Positions 24,707 to 34,212 are shown, numbered from the stretch's first letter. The stretch is 64,000 bases of DNA from an uncultured Clostridia bacterium (GCA_947596085.1 CANQEW010000001.1:94009-158008); one strand, 5' to 3'. Notes: generated by a model from the letters alone, not told the origin. A program made the numbers and translations.

Positions 24707-25603
24707 CTATTCCTCGCGCTCCGCCGCCTCCAGTATGAAATCCCGAAACTCCACCTGCGCGGGAGAGAGCAGCTTCTTCTTGCTCACGAAATAGAGGGGC
24801 TGGGGCATGATCCCCTCCAGCGGAAACGAAAGGAGCTTCCCGCCGCGCACCATTTCCCGCACGGCCACCTCGGAGAGCACCGAGATGCCGATGCCCTCGG
24901 CCACGAGCTGCTTGATGGTCTCCGTGTCGTCGATGGCGGCGGCCACCTGCAGCTTGACGTCCGGCAAATGCCGCCGCACCCAGCGCAGGAACTCCTGCTG
25001 CAGCGCGGAGGTCGAGCTGCGGGTGATGACGCGCTCCGTGGCGAACAGCTCCGTGGGAAAGGGCTTGCCTGCCAGCGCCCGGAAGCGCTCCACGTTGGGG
25101 GTGATGATGACCAGCCCCGCCGAGCTGTACTTGGATACGGCGTACTCCGAATCCATGATCTTGGTGTTGCTGAATGCGAACTGAAAGCCGCCGGCGCGCA
25201 GCTTGGGCGCGATCTCCGAATTGTAGCAGACCGTGATGTGGAAGCCCACGTCCGGATGGGAGCGCGCGAACTCGGCGATCCGGCCGGAGAGGTAGTAGCG
25301 GCTGGTGTAGGGCGTGGCGACGATGTTGACGATGCGCTCGCCCGACTCCGCGCGGCTCAGCGCGAACATGCTGTCGCGGTTGAGCTTGAGAATCTGGCGC
25401 GCGTAGTAATAGTAGGTCTGGCCGTCGGGGGTCAGCTCCATGCTGCGCGTGGTGCGATTGATGAGCTTCACGCCCAGCTCGCTCTCCAGGCTGCGCACGT
25501 AGACCGTCACCATCGACTGGGAAATCTGCAGCCGCGCCGCCGCATTGGAGAAGCTCCCCTCGTCCACCACGGAGACAAACGCCTCCAAGTGCCGGAAATC
25601 CAT
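24707..25603 (-). CDS. LysR family transcriptional regulator
   Basis: The 298-residue protein starts MDFRHLEAFVSVVDEGSFSN and has the LysR winged helix (FSNAAARLQISQSMVTVYVRSLESELG) in residues 1-62. An effector-binding domain follows (about 90-290), with VNIVATPYTSRYYL. It resembles the CysB/CysL-like group only in general terms. It lies upstream of, and on the same strand as, the oligopeptide transporter, whose own promoter begins 92 bases beyond its stop. It may therefore control peptide uptake, but this is from position only. Confidence 0.9.
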   Translation of the reverse strand: MDFRHLEAFVSVVDEGSFSNAAARLQISQSMVTVYVRSLESELGVKLINRTTRSMELTPDGQTYYYYARQILKLNRDSMFALSRAESGERIVNIVATPYTSRYYLSGRIAEFARSHPDVGFHITVCYNSEIAPKLRAGGFQFAFSNTKIMDSEYAVSKYSSAGLVIITPNVERFRALAGKPFPTELFATERVITRSSTSALQQEFLRWVRRHLPDVKLQVAAAIDDTETIKQLVAEGIGISVLSEVAVREMVRGGKLLSFPLEGIMPQPLYFVSKKKLLSPAQVEFRDFILEAAEREE

Positions 25604-25720
25604 AGTTCACCTCTGCGTCTGCTGAAATATTTGGATTATTGAATGATTTAAATAAATTATAGCAGAGGGAGGCCGCTTTGTCAACGCCGCGCGAATGCCG
25701 CCCAGCGCCTGGCCGGCGCG

Positions 25721-25755
25721 GAGAACCTCCCTTCGCGTGGCGGAGGGAGGTTCTC
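25721..25755. terminator. Terminator after the DUF3786 gene
   Basis: GAGAACCTCCC at 25721-25731 pairs perfectly with GGGAGGTTCTC at 25745-25755, next to the minus-strand stop at 25757. Confidence 0.6.
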
Positions 25756-25756
25756 A

Positions 25757-26392
25757 TCAGCGCATTCGCCGCTTCAGCTCATTGATGACCAGATCGCCGG
25801 TCACGGTTCGATCCTCGGCGGAAAACGCGAGGGGATAGTTGTCCGAGAACAGCAGCTGCGCGTTGGGCGGGAATTCGTCGTCGCCCTCCCAGACGATCAG
25901 GCGCACCTCGTAGCCGGGGATCACCTCGATCTGATAGGCCGCGTCACCGTAGCGGATCGGGATGGCCGGGGTCTGCTCCGCCGCCGCGCGGAAGGCGTCC
26001 AGCCTCGTTCCGAAGCTGAACGCCGCGCGCTTGAGCACGCGGCCCGTGAAGGGCGTGAGATACACGTCCCCCCAGGGCATCTCGCGGTAGTTGAGGAAGC
26101 GCCCGCTTCCGGTCGAGGCGCGGCCCTCCAGCAGGTAGCGGATCAGGTAGATCTGCGCCGGAATGCTTCCGAGCGCCAGCGCCGCCGGATCGTCCGACTC
26201 GATGCGGTACGCGGGGTGGTACACGCGGTAGTCCGCGTATAAAAAGCGCACGTGGAAGCAGCCCGCCGGCGCGTCCCAGCGGCAGAGCGTGCGCTGGCCC
26301 GCCTCGTCGGGGTCGAGCTTCCGAAATTCTTCCACGTAGTGCTCGAAGGGCACCATTTCCTTATTATTCTCAATCGCTTTGTTTTCAGCCAT
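25757..26392 (-). CDS. DUF3786 protein, partner of the corrinoid activator
   Basis: The 211-residue soluble protein fits DUF3786. Recognisable segments are FHVRFLYADYRVYHPAYRI, LIRYLLEGRASTGSGRFLNYREMPWGDVYLTPF and VRLIVWEGDDEFPPNAQLLFSDNYPLAFSAED. DUF3786 genes often neighbour corrinoid or acetyl-CoA-pathway genes in anaerobes, with no proven activity. Here the ATG lies four bases past the stop of the corrinoid-activator gene and shares its GGAG, so the two are translationally coupled and very likely work together. Confidence 0.8.
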   Translation of the reverse strand: MAENKAIENNKEMVPFEHYVEEFRKLDPDEAGQRTLCRWDAPAGCFHVRFLYADYRVYHPAYRIESDDPAALALGSIPAQIYLIRYLLEGRASTGSGRFLNYREMPWGDVYLTPFTGRVLKRAAFSFGTRLDAFRAAAEQTPAIPIRYGDAAYQIEVIPGYEVRLIVWEGDDEFPPNAQLLFSDNYPLAFSAEDRTVTGDLVINELKRRMR

Positions 26393-26395
26393 CGT

Positions 26396-28321
26396 TTACT
26401 CCATTGCGCTGGGGAACAGCTCGGCGTTGGTGTGGGGCAGGAAGCAGGCGGCCATGAACTCGTCCATGTAGCCGGGGGTGGTGGAGAGCTCCACGTAGGT
26501 CATCGACTGGGCCAGCTCCTCCACCTTGTCGCGCGCCTGATCGCTCATCAGCATCGCGTACGCGCCCGCCAGGGACGAGTTGCCGATGTAGTGGAAGCGG
26601 TCGAGGTCCAGATCGGGGAACATGCCGATGCGCACGGTGTTCCTCATGTTGATGCCGCTGCCGATGCCGCCCGCCACGTACATGCGCTCGATGCAGGAGA
26701 CGTCCATGTCCAGCGACTTGAGCAGCGTGCAGATGGCGGAGAAGATCGCGCCCTTCGCGCGGATGAAGTTGTCGATGTCGACCACGTTGATGGTGATCGG
26801 CCGCCCGGACACGGACTCCTCGGCGGTGGCGAGCACGTAGCAGTCGAAGCCGCTGGCATCCTGGGTCACGCGCGCGCCCTCGCGCACGAACTGGCCCTTG
26901 GCCGAGATGATGCCGCAGCGGAACAGCTCGGCGATCACGTCGATGATGCCCGAGCCGCAGAGGCCGACGGGCTTCTGATCCGCGCCGCCGATGATGCGGA
27001 ACGTGGGCTCCATGGTCTCCCTGTCGATCGTGCAGGCCTCGATCGCGCCGTCGGTGGCGCGCATGCCGCAGGAGATGTCGCCGCCCTCGAAGGCCGGGCC
27101 CGCCGAGCAGGCGCAGCTCATCAGAAAGTCGCGATTGCCGAACACGATTTCGCCGTTGGTGCCCAGGTCGATGAACAGGGACATTTCATCGTGGTTCCAG
27201 ATCATGCTCATCAGCGCGCCGGCGGTGATGTCGCCGCCCACGTAGCTGCCGATGTTCGGCGCGAGGATCACCCGCGCCTCTGGATTGACGGGGAGCTTCA
27301 CGTCGCGCGCCGTCAGGCCGTCCCAGTGAAAGAACGCGGGGATGTAGGGCTCGGTGCGCACCGGATCGGCGTCCACGCCCACGAACAGGTGGTTCATCGT
27401 GGTGTTGCCCGCCACGGTGACGCAGAGCACGCGCTCGGCCGCGACGTTCGCCTCGGCGCACATCGTGCGGATCAGCGGCTGCAGCGTCTCCTTAACGATG
27501 GCGTCCTGCAGGCGCTTGCGCCCGCCGGGCCTGGTGGACTCGATGATGCGGTTGATGACGTCCGCGCCATAGCGGATCTGGCCGTTGCCCGCCGAGCCGC
27601 GGGAGAGCAGCTCGCCGGTCTCCAGGTTGACGAGCACGGCGGTGACGGTGGTGGTGCCGATGTCGATGGCGACGCCGCAGATGGGAGACGCGTCGTCCGC
27701 GGGGGCCAGGGCCATCAGCGTAAAGCGGTCGCCGGTCCTGCGGCCCATGCAGCGCACGTTCCAATTCGCCGCGCGCAGTGCGCCCGGCAGCTCGACCATC
27801 GCGCAGTGGGGAATGTCCACGAACTCCACTTCCAGTTCCTCCATCAGCGCGCGGGTCAGGCGCTCGTTGTCGGGCATGGTATCATCCAGCGTGGGCGCGT
27901 CGAGCGCGATTGTGCAGGAAAGAAAGTCGTTGATGAAGGCAATGCCCGCGTCCTCGACGCTTTGCTTGGCGTCGTTGAAGATGCGCACCTCCTCGCCGGT
28001 GGAGAGGTCGGCGGTCTTCATGCGGGACTTATAGGCGGAGGCGATGTCGGGCACCTCGATCTCCACGTCGGAAACGACGCGGCTCAGGCAGGCCAGCCGC
28101 CAGCCGCCGGCGTAATCCTCCTTGGAGATCTGGCGGGGCTTGGGGGAATCCAGCTCGCCCGAAAGCAGCCGCACCCGGCACTTGCCGCAGGAGCCGTTGC
28201 CCGAACAGGGCGCGTCGATGGCGACGTTCGCCTTGCGCGCCAGCTCCAGCAGATTCTCATTCTCGGCGGCAAAGATCTCCTTCGACTCGCCGTGTTCAAA
28301 ACGGAAGGTGACTTTCAGCAT
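26396..28321 (-). CDS. Reductive activator of corrinoid enzymes (RACE family, DUF4445)
   Basis: The 641-residue protein has an N-terminal 2Fe-2S ferredoxin domain. Its ligands are in CSGNGSCGKC and the later Cys of WRLACLSRV, within residues 1-85. A linker and a C-terminal ASKHA ATPase-like domain follow (GVAIDIGTTTVTAVLV near 225, FIDLGTNGEIVFGN near 390, YVAGGIGSGINMRNTVRIG near 560). RACE proteins use ATP and a low-potential electron to restore inactive Co(II) corrinoid to Co(I). No corrinoid protein or methyltransferase lies in this window, so the client is elsewhere. The start at 28321 follows AAGGAG; an upstream ATG at 28342 lacks a site. Confidence 0.9.
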   Translation of the reverse strand: MLKVTFRFEHGESKEIFAAENENLLELARKANVAIDAPCSGNGSCGKCRVRLLSGELDSPKPRQISKEDYAGGWRLACLSRVVSDVEIEVPDIASAYKSRMKTADLSTGEEVRIFNDAKQSVEDAGIAFINDFLSCTIALDAPTLDDTMPDNERLTRALMEELEVEFVDIPHCAMVELPGALRAANWNVRCMGRRTGDRFTLMALAPADDASPICGVAIDIGTTTVTAVLVNLETGELLSRGSAGNGQIRYGADVINRIIESTRPGGRKRLQDAIVKETLQPLIRTMCAEANVAAERVLCVTVAGNTTMNHLFVGVDADPVRTEPYIPAFFHWDGLTARDVKLPVNPEARVILAPNIGSYVGGDITAGALMSMIWNHDEMSLFIDLGTNGEIVFGNRDFLMSCACSAGPAFEGGDISCGMRATDGAIEACTIDRETMEPTFRIIGGADQKPVGLCGSGIIDVIAELFRCGIISAKGQFVREGARVTQDASGFDCYVLATAEESVSGRPITINVVDIDNFIRAKGAIFSAICTLLKSLDMDVSCIERMYVAGGIGSGINMRNTVRIGMFPDLDLDRFHYIGNSSLAGAYAMLMSDQARDKVEELAQSMTYVELSTTPGYMDEFMAACFLPHTNAELFPSAME

Positions 28322-28426
28322 GGACGTTCTCCTTTTTCGCATATTCTCATTACTGCTATTTTACCGCGGAAGGATAGATTTGGCAAGAAGAAAGGCGGGG
28401 CGCTCTCCGGAAAAACGGCAGATAAA

Positions 28427-28463
28427 TGAGGATTCAGCGCGCGGCCGCGCCAAATCCTCACTG
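28427..28463 (-). terminator. Terminator of the pgi gene
   Basis: TGAGGATT and AATCCTCA arms enclose a GC-rich centre, between the pgi stop and the corrinoid-activator start, followed on the minus strand by TTTATC. Confidence 0.6.
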
Positions 28464-28474
28464 TCCATTATAAT

Positions 28475-29881
28475 TTACAGAATATACTCCGCCTTCGGCG
28501 CGGGACGATTCTTCATCTCCTCGCGCTTCGCGGTGTGCACTTCGGAGTCGTAGCCCATGACCGCGTAGGCGGCAATCTTGCTCTCCTCCACGCCGGGCTG
28601 ATTGAAGGTGTTGATGTTGAGCAGCGCGCCGGTGTAGGCCGTGACCAGCTCGAAGAAGTACAGCAGCTGGCCGATCGTGCCCGCGTTGACCTCCGGCAGC
28701 GTGATGGTCTGGCACATGCGCTGCGCCTTGAACAGCGCGTATTCGGTGCCCTGACGCTCCGCCTCGATCAGCTGGTTGTGGCTCTTGCCGCCCAGGAACG
28801 CGATGGTCGGAATGTCGTCGCAGCCGTGCGGGATGGGCGTGGTCGCGCGGAACTTCTCCACCTTCAGGAAGGTGATCACCTTGTCGTAGGGGCCCTCGGT
28901 GTAGAGCTGGAGCTGGGAGTGCTGGTCGGTGACACCCAGCGTCTTGATTGGCGTCTGGCCTGCGTTGCAGGGCTTGCCGTCCAGCGTGACGTTCTTGCCC
29001 AGGGACTCCGCCCAGAGCTGCGCGTACCAGTCCGCCATCAGCTTCAGGCTGTCGGCGTAGGGCATCATCACGGACATGTTCGCGCCCTTCTTCATCGCCA
29101 GGAACATCAGACCCGCGTCCAGCAGCGCCGGATTGGCGAATGCGTCGTCGGTCTTGCAGCGCTGATCCATCTCCTTCGCCCCGGCGACCATCGCGCGGAT
29201 GTCGATACCCGTCACCGCCGCGGCGATCAGGCCCACCGGGCACAGCTCGGAGAAGCGGCCGCCCACGCCGTCCGGAATGTAGAAGGTCTCGAAGCCCTCG
29301 CGCTGGGCGATCTTGATCAGGAAGCCCTTCTTCTCGGAGGTGGTGATGAGGATGTGCTTCTTCCACTCGTCGCCCAGCGCCGCCTTGAGCGCGTCGGTGA
29401 CGATTAGATACTGGCTCATGGTCTCGGCCGTGCCGCCGGACTTGGTGATGACGTTGAAGCAGGTGGTCTTGAGGTCGATCACGTCCATCAGCGCCGCCAT
29501 GCGCTCGGGGTCGATGTTGTCCTCGATGTAGAGCCTCGGCCCGCCGCGCTTTTCGGCGGGAAGCTCATTGTAGTGCAGGTGATTGAGCGCCTGCTGCACC
29601 GCCGCCGGACCCAGCGCGCTGCCGCCGATGCCCAGCACCACGAACGCGTCGAACTCCTTGCGAATGCGCGCCGCGGCAGCTTCAATCCTGGCAAGGATTT
29701 CCTGCTGATTGTAGGGCAGATCCATCCAGCCCTGCATGTCCACGCCGCGCCCGGCCTCCACCGCCGCGTGCGCCTTCTTCAGCTCGGGGATCATCGCGTC
29801 CAGCTCCGCGCGGGCGATGCCCTTCGGGCCGACGTACTCCGCCATCATGGCGTTTACATCCAGACGAATTTGATTGCTCAT
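28475..29881 (-). CDS. pgi: Glucose-6-phosphate isomerase
   Basis: The 468-residue enzyme interconverts glucose-6-phosphate and fructose-6-phosphate. Family signatures are clear: VLGIGGSALGPAAVQQAL near residue 80, the phosphate-binding ITKSGGTAETMSQYLI near 143, GVGGRFSELCPVGL near 215 and the C-terminal FNQPGVEESK. Length is that of the shorter Firmicutes form. The ATG at 29881 follows GGAGG. It stands alone with a terminator, divergent from the DUF3810-like gene. Confidence 0.96.
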   Translation of the reverse strand: MSNQIRLDVNAMMAEYVGPKGIARAELDAMIPELKKAHAAVEAGRGVDMQGWMDLPYNQQEILARIEAAAARIRKEFDAFVVLGIGGSALGPAAVQQALNHLHYNELPAEKRGGPRLYIEDNIDPERMAALMDVIDLKTTCFNVITKSGGTAETMSQYLIVTDALKAALGDEWKKHILITTSEKKGFLIKIAQREGFETFYIPDGVGGRFSELCPVGLIAAAVTGIDIRAMVAGAKEMDQRCKTDDAFANPALLDAGLMFLAMKKGANMSVMMPYADSLKLMADWYAQLWAESLGKNVTLDGKPCNAGQTPIKTLGVTDQHSQLQLYTEGPYDKVITFLKVEKFRATTPIPHGCDDIPTIAFLGGKSHNQLIEAERQGTEYALFKAQRMCQTITLPEVNAGTIGQLLYFFELVTAYTGALLNINTFNQPGVEESKIAAYAVMGYDSEVHTAKREEMKNRPAPKAEYIL

Positions 29882-29968
29882 AGTCCATAATCCTCCATGT
29901 TATATTTATGTTCATATTATAGGCGATTCGGCGGCTTTTTGCAAGACGTAGGATACCACAAATTACAT

Positions 29969-29998
29969 TTGATTTTGGCCGCGCCGCGGTGCGATAAT
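29969..29998 (+). promoter_or_regulatory. Probable promoter of the DUF3810-like gene
   Basis: TTGATT (29969-29974) and GATAAT (29993-29998) are 18 bases apart, 29 bases before the start codon. Confidence 0.55.
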
Positions 29999-30027
29999 AC
30001 ACATATAGAAGTTGAGGAGGTTTCACC

Positions 30028-30951
30028 ATGCGGATTCGTCGCGCGTTTGCGGCTCTGACCGCTCTGCTCGCGGCGGCGCTGGCCGCCGCCGTGCGCCTGT
30101 GCCCGGGATTTGCGCGCATGTGGTCCGGCGCGGTGGCGCGGCCCGCGCTGCGCGCGCTCTCCGCGCTCACCGCCCGGCTGCCGTTCGCATTGCTGGAATG
30201 GGGGCTCCTGGCGCTGGCGCTTCTGCTGTTCGGCGCGGTCTGCTTCCGCTGGGGCCGAAGCGGCCCGCGCGCCGCGTGCGCCCTGCTCGTTCGCCGAATC
30301 CTGGGCTTCGCGCTAGCTGTGGCGGTGATGTTCGCATCCCTCTGGCTCCCCCTCTACCCCGCCGCCTCCGCGTCCGCCCGCGCCGCCACGAGCGCGCAGC
30401 TGATCGCCTCCTGCGAGCGGCTGATCGGCGAATTGAACGCCTCCGCGCAGAGCTTCGCCCGCGCGCCCTCCGACCTGCCGGCGAAGAGGATCGCCTTCCC
30501 CTTCTGGATGCGCGCGTTCGGCATCACGGGCTTCTTCTCCTTCCCCACCGGCGAGGCGCTCGTCTCCCCGGAGCTGCCGGACTGCGCGCTGCCCTTCGTG
30601 GCAGTGCACGAGCGCATGCACGCGAACGGCGTCGCGGGCGAAGGCGCGGCCAACATCGCCGCCTGGGAGGACTGCATGGAGCGCGGCGGACTCTACGCGG
30701 ACTCGGCGCGGATCTGGGCGCTCAAATACTCCATGGACATGCTCTACGACGACGATCCCGCCGCCTACTCCGCCTGCCGCGGGCAGATGAGCGACGCCAC
30801 CGCCGCGCACTATCGCGCCGTGGGCGGCGGCTGCCGCGGCGAGGCGATCCGCCCCGGCGCGCGGGCGGCGTTTTCGGCACTGGGCGTGGGCGAAGCGGCC
30901 AGCGACTACGAAATTCTGGCACTGTACCTTGCGTCGCGGATTCCGATCTGA
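30028..30951 (+). CDS. DUF3810-like membrane protein with HExxH motif
   Basis: The 307-residue protein has three hydrophobic helices in residues 1-115. A soluble domain then contains VAVHERMHANGVAGEGAAN near residue 190. The HExxH with a downstream Glu and Ala-Asn is the hallmark of DUF3810, a presumed membrane metallopeptidase family. The preceding FGITGFFSFPTGEALVS also fits. Activity and substrate are unknown. The sequence is extremely Ala-rich (codon GCG/GCC), as elsewhere in this genome. The ATG follows GGAGG. The next gene begins within 40 bases, so a unit with the pseudouridine synthase is possible. Confidence 0.75.
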   Translation: MRIRRAFAALTALLAAALAAAVRLCPGFARMWSGAVARPALRALSALTARLPFALLEWGLLALALLLFGAVCFRWGRSGPRAACALLVRRILGFALAVAVMFASLWLPLYPAASASARAATSAQLIASCERLIGELNASAQSFARAPSDLPAKRIAFPFWMRAFGITGFFSFPTGEALVSPELPDCALPFVAVHERMHANGVAGEGAANIAAWEDCMERGGLYADSARIWALKYSMDMLYDDDPAAYSACRGQMSDATAAHYRAVGGGCRGEAIRPGARAAFSALGVGEAASDYEILALYLASRIPI

Positions 30952-30989
30952 TATAATTCGGGCAGGATGTGGATGGAGATGTTTTGCCC

Positions 30990-31958
30990 GTGAAGGAATT
31001 CGTAATCGCGAAGGCCGACGACGGCCGGAAGTTGGAGAAGTGGCTCATCCGGGAGATGCCCGCCGTGGGCATCGGGCAGCGGCGCAAGTTCTTTCGCCTG
31101 AAGCGGTACAAGCTGAACGGCCGCCCCGCCCGCGAGGACGCGCGGCTATGCGCAGGCGACGTGCTGCAAATCTACTTAAACGACGAGCTGTTCGAACGGC
31201 CGAAGCGGGAGGATCCCTTCCTGTCGAAGATCCGCCCCGCGCTGCGGGTCGTCTATGAGGACGAGGGCGTATTGATCGTGGACAAAAAGCCCGGCCTGGC
31301 CGCCCACCCCGACGCGAACGAAAAGGTGGACACCCTCCTCACTCACGCGCAGGCCTACCTCTATCAGAAGGGAGAATACGATCCCGCCGCGCCGGGCGCC
31401 TTTGCGCCCGCGCTGTGCAATCGGCTGGACCGCTTCACCGGCGGTTTAGAGCTGATCGCCAAGACGCGGGAGGCGATGGAGGCGCTCAACCGCGCCATTC
31501 GGGAGCGCGAGGTCGCGAAGTTCTACCTCTGCGCCGCCTTCGGCCGCTTTCGCCGCCGGGAGGGGATGCTGGACAACTACATCGTCAAGCGCCCCGGCGC
31601 GCGAAAGGTGGAAATCAGCTTGCGCCCCTGCCCCAGCGGCCAGCGCGCGCGCACGCGCTGGCGCGTGCTGGCGGAGCATGGAGAGCTGACGCTGCTGGAG
31701 TGCGAGCTGCTCACCGGCCGTACCCATCAAATCCGCGCCCAGCTCGCCCACGCGGGGCACCCGCTGCTGGGCGACGGCCAGTACGGCGATCCCCGCCGCA
31801 GCGAGCGCTGCGGCAGGAGCTATCAGGCGCTGTGCGCCTACCGCCTGAAGTTCAACTTCGCGGGCGATCCCGGCCCGCTGGCGGCGCTCGCCGGGCGGGA
31901 ATTCATCGCCGGACTGCCCGGCTTCGTCCGCGAATACTTTCCGGAGTTCGAGCCATGA
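30990..31958 (+). CDS. RluA family pseudouridine synthase
   Basis: The roughly 322-residue enzyme has an S4-like N-terminal domain (RRKFFRLKRYKLNGRPA, about 30-65). The catalytic domain has the Asp motif CNRLDRFTGGLELIAKT near residue 145, and LLTGRTHQIRAQLAHAGHPLLGD near 245. It isomerises uridine in rRNA or tRNA. The start is uncertain: GTG at 30990 (used here), TTG at 30984 and GTG at 30969 are all in frame and none has an ideal ribosome site. The stop overlaps the Sfp-type gene by ATGA, a sign of coupling. Confidence 0.9.
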   Translation: MKEFVIAKADDGRKLEKWLIREMPAVGIGQRRKFFRLKRYKLNGRPAREDARLCAGDVLQIYLNDELFERPKREDPFLSKIRPALRVVYEDEGVLIVDKKPGLAAHPDANEKVDTLLTHAQAYLYQKGEYDPAAPGAFAPALCNRLDRFTGGLELIAKTREAMEALNRAIREREVAKFYLCAAFGRFRRREGMLDNYIVKRPGARKVEISLRPCPSGQRARTRWRVLAEHGELTLLECELLTGRTHQIRAQLAHAGHPLLGDGQYGDPRRSERCGRSYQALCAYRLKFNFAGDPGPLAALAGREFIAGLPGFVREYFPEFEP

Positions 31959-32569
31959 GCCTGCTGCTGATCGCCGAGATTCAAGGCGAAACCGCCCCGC
32001 CGGAATTCGGCGGGGAATTTGCCGCGCACATCGGCCGCAAGCGCAATCCCGCCGTGCGCCGGGCGAGCCTGACGGCCTGGAATCTGCTGGCGGAGGGCCT
32101 GCGGCGGCTGTGGAATTCGCGCCCGGCGCGGGAGGGCGCGCCATCGGGCAAAGACACACTCCCCGCCGTGCGCTTCGGCGCGCATGGCAAGCCGGAGTTC
32201 GTCGATTGTCCGCTGCATTTCTCCCTCTCCCACAGCGGAAATCTCGCCGCGGCGCTGATTTCGGACGTGCCCTGCGGCGTGGATGTGGAGCGCGTGCGCC
32301 CGGAGGTCGCGCTTCGCCTGCGGGCTCGCTGCCTCTCCCCGGAGGAGCAGCGGCGCGGCCTGGATTTCTTTGAATGCTGGACGAGGAAGGAGTGCATCGG
32401 CAAACTGAACGGCGCGGGCATGGATGGCAACCCCGCGAAGCTCGACACGCTCGACGCTCGCTGGGCGGGCCGCTTCCTCTCCGAAACGCTCACAGATTCT
32501 TCCGGGCAGAGCTACGCCCTCTCCGCGCTGTGCAAGGATGCCGCCGCGTTGCGCGCGCAGCGGGTCTGA
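31955..32569 (+). CDS. 4'-phosphopantetheinyl transferase (Sfp/AcpS-like)
   Basis: The 204-residue protein has the transferase motifs FSLSHSGNLAAALISD, CGVDVERVRP and the catalytic FFECWTRKECIGKLNG. The Mg-binding Asp/Glu (D-V-E) and the W-x-x-KE helix are complete. The enzyme moves phosphopantetheine from CoA to carrier proteins. No carrier, polyketide or peptide synthetase gene is in the window, so it may serve fatty-acid ACP or a distant cluster. It starts in the ATGA overlap with the pseudouridine synthase. Its last 58 bases overlap the convergent FtsW/RodA-like gene. Confidence 0.88.
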   Translation: MSLLLIAEIQGETAPPEFGGEFAAHIGRKRNPAVRRASLTAWNLLAEGLRRLWNSRPAREGAPSGKDTLPAVRFGAHGKPEFVDCPLHFSLSHSGNLAAALISDVPCGVDVERVRPEVALRLRARCLSPEEQRRGLDFFECWTRKECIGKLNGAGMDGNPAKLDTLDARWAGRFLSETLTDSSGQSYALSALCKDAAALRAQRV

Positions 32570-33872
32570 ACCGCCGTCTCCGGCACGTCCTCTCCCCGCA
32601 GCGCGGAGAGCAAAAGCCCGATCAGCGCCGCGTCGATCAGCTGCACAAGGTTTCCGTAGGACAGCAGCGGCAGGCAGAATTCCTCGCTCCAACCCGTGAA
32701 GCTCGACAGGTAAAACAGCGCGCACTGCAGCGCCAGCTCCGCCGTCGCCGCCATGCCGATCATCGCGCCCATGCGGTTCTCCATGCGGGCGAAGCGCAGC
32801 GCGCACCATATCAACAGCGCGACCAGCGCCGCGGTCAACAGCAGAAAGGGCAGCCAGCCGAAGCGGTGGATGACGCTGGGCAGCAGATCGCCCGTCAACG
32901 CGGAAGGCGACCCCTGCGCAAGCTCCGGCGGCAAATTCGCCGCGCCCCTCCCCAACAGCCGCGCGCCGCGCAAGAGCGCGTTTCCATACTCCGAGGCACC
33001 GCCCAGGGGCGCGCCGGCTCGCGTCAGCGCCGCCCAGAACAGCTCCGCCGCGCAGAGTCCGCCGCAAAGGCGGCCCACCTTCCGCCGATTGACGTAAAAG
33101 AAGTCCCTTCGCACCGCCCACAGCAGCAGCGCGAAGCCCAGGCAGGCCAGCAGCATCATGCCCCGCTGGGCGTGGCCGCTGAAGCCGCAGAGCAGCGCCA
33201 GCAGGCCCGTCAGCAGCGGAGGCATCGCGCAGACGCAGAATCCGCCGCGCCCCCTGCCCCGCGCCGCGCAGATCAGCAGCGCCAGTACCGGAATCATCGC
33301 GAGGCACACACACTCCGGCGTGATCGCATAGACCGCCAAGCGCGCTCTCTCCGCCGCGAAATTCCCGGAGATACCGAACCAGACCGCCCGCGCGGCGCTT
33401 CCCATTGAGAGCGCCTCCGCCAGCCGCGCCGTCAGAAAGAACGTCCACATTCCCAGCGCCGGATAGGCCAGCTTCACCAGAGCCGTGTAGTCCGCCGACG
33501 CGAACAGCAGGATCACGCCCGCGCCGGCACAGGCGGCAATCGCGCGGGAACCGCTCTCCAGAAAGCCGTCCATTTCCACGGCGAACAGGCGCTGAAACAG
33601 CAGCCCCAGCGCGATCAGCAGCATCGCAATGAAGATTCCCCTCCACTGCGGCCTGGGCCGGTGCGCCCGGTCGAGCTCACCGCCCACCAGCAGCGCATCG
33701 CCCATGCCGGCGACGGTTCGGCGCTCAGCCTCGGCTTCGGCCATGCTCTCGGCGAGATAGGCTTCTTTCTGGCACTCCTGTGCTCCCGCAGCTCCTCCGT
33801 CAGCGGCCCCCTCGCCCGCTTCACGCGAATCTGGGACGCCACCTTCTCCAGGTATTCGTCAGTCCAGCGCAC
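32512..33872 (-). pseudogene. FtsW/RodA-like membrane protein with permease-prefix domain, frameshifted
   Basis: A GTG at 33872 (after GGGAGG) begins a permease-prefix-type domain, WTDEYLEKVASQIRVKRARGPLTEELREH. Near 33779 the frame must shift by one base to continue as QECQKEAYLAESMAEAEAERRTV and on to ELDRAHRP. About nine or ten membrane helices follow, ending LPLLSYGNLVQLIDAALIGLLLS, like the SEDS (FtsW/RodA/SpoVE) C-terminus. The part after the shift is open from 33744. A one-base deletion, a sequencing error or programmed shifting could explain it. The two pieces fit a known PadR-plus-prefix-domain layout. SEDS catalytic residues are not clearly kept, so glycosyltransferase activity is doubtful. 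Confidence 0.7.
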
Positions 33873-34212
33873 GGCCCGCACCTCCCAGCACGCCCCGCAC
33901 CGCCTCGGAAAAGATTCGCCAGTCGCCCTCGCGCTGGGCGAGCTGCTTCCTTCCCTTCTCGGTCAGGTGGTAGTACCTGCGCACCCGCGCCTCGCCGGCG
34001 GCCACGTCGTAGCTCGAAAGGTAGCCCCGCTCCACGAGCTGGTGCAGCAGCGGATACAGCGTGCCCGCCTTCATGTCGAACACATCGTTCGACCGCCCGC
34101 GCAGCTCCTCGATCATCTGATAGCCATACATGTCCTCTCGCTCCAACAGCTTCAAAAGCAGCAGATCCGTGCTGCCCGCCATGAGCTTCTTGTCTACGGG
34201 CATCTTCTTCAC
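33859..34212 (-). CDS. PadR family transcriptional regulator
   Basis: The 117-residue regulator has the PadR winged helix: DLLLLKLLEREDMYGYQMIEELRGRS, TLYPLLHQLVERGYLSS, then VRRYYHLTEKGRKQLAQ. PadR proteins are dimeric repressors that often control a membrane protein encoded just downstream, as here, where the reading frames overlap by 14 bases. The promoter carries inverted repeats in the positions expected for self-repression. Confidence 0.93.
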   Translation of the reverse strand: MKKMPVDKKLMAGSTDLLLLKLLEREDMYGYQMIEELRGRSNDVFDMKAGTLYPLLHQLVERGYLSSYDVAAGEARVRRYYHLTEKGRKQLAQREGDWRIFSEAVRGVLGGAGRALD

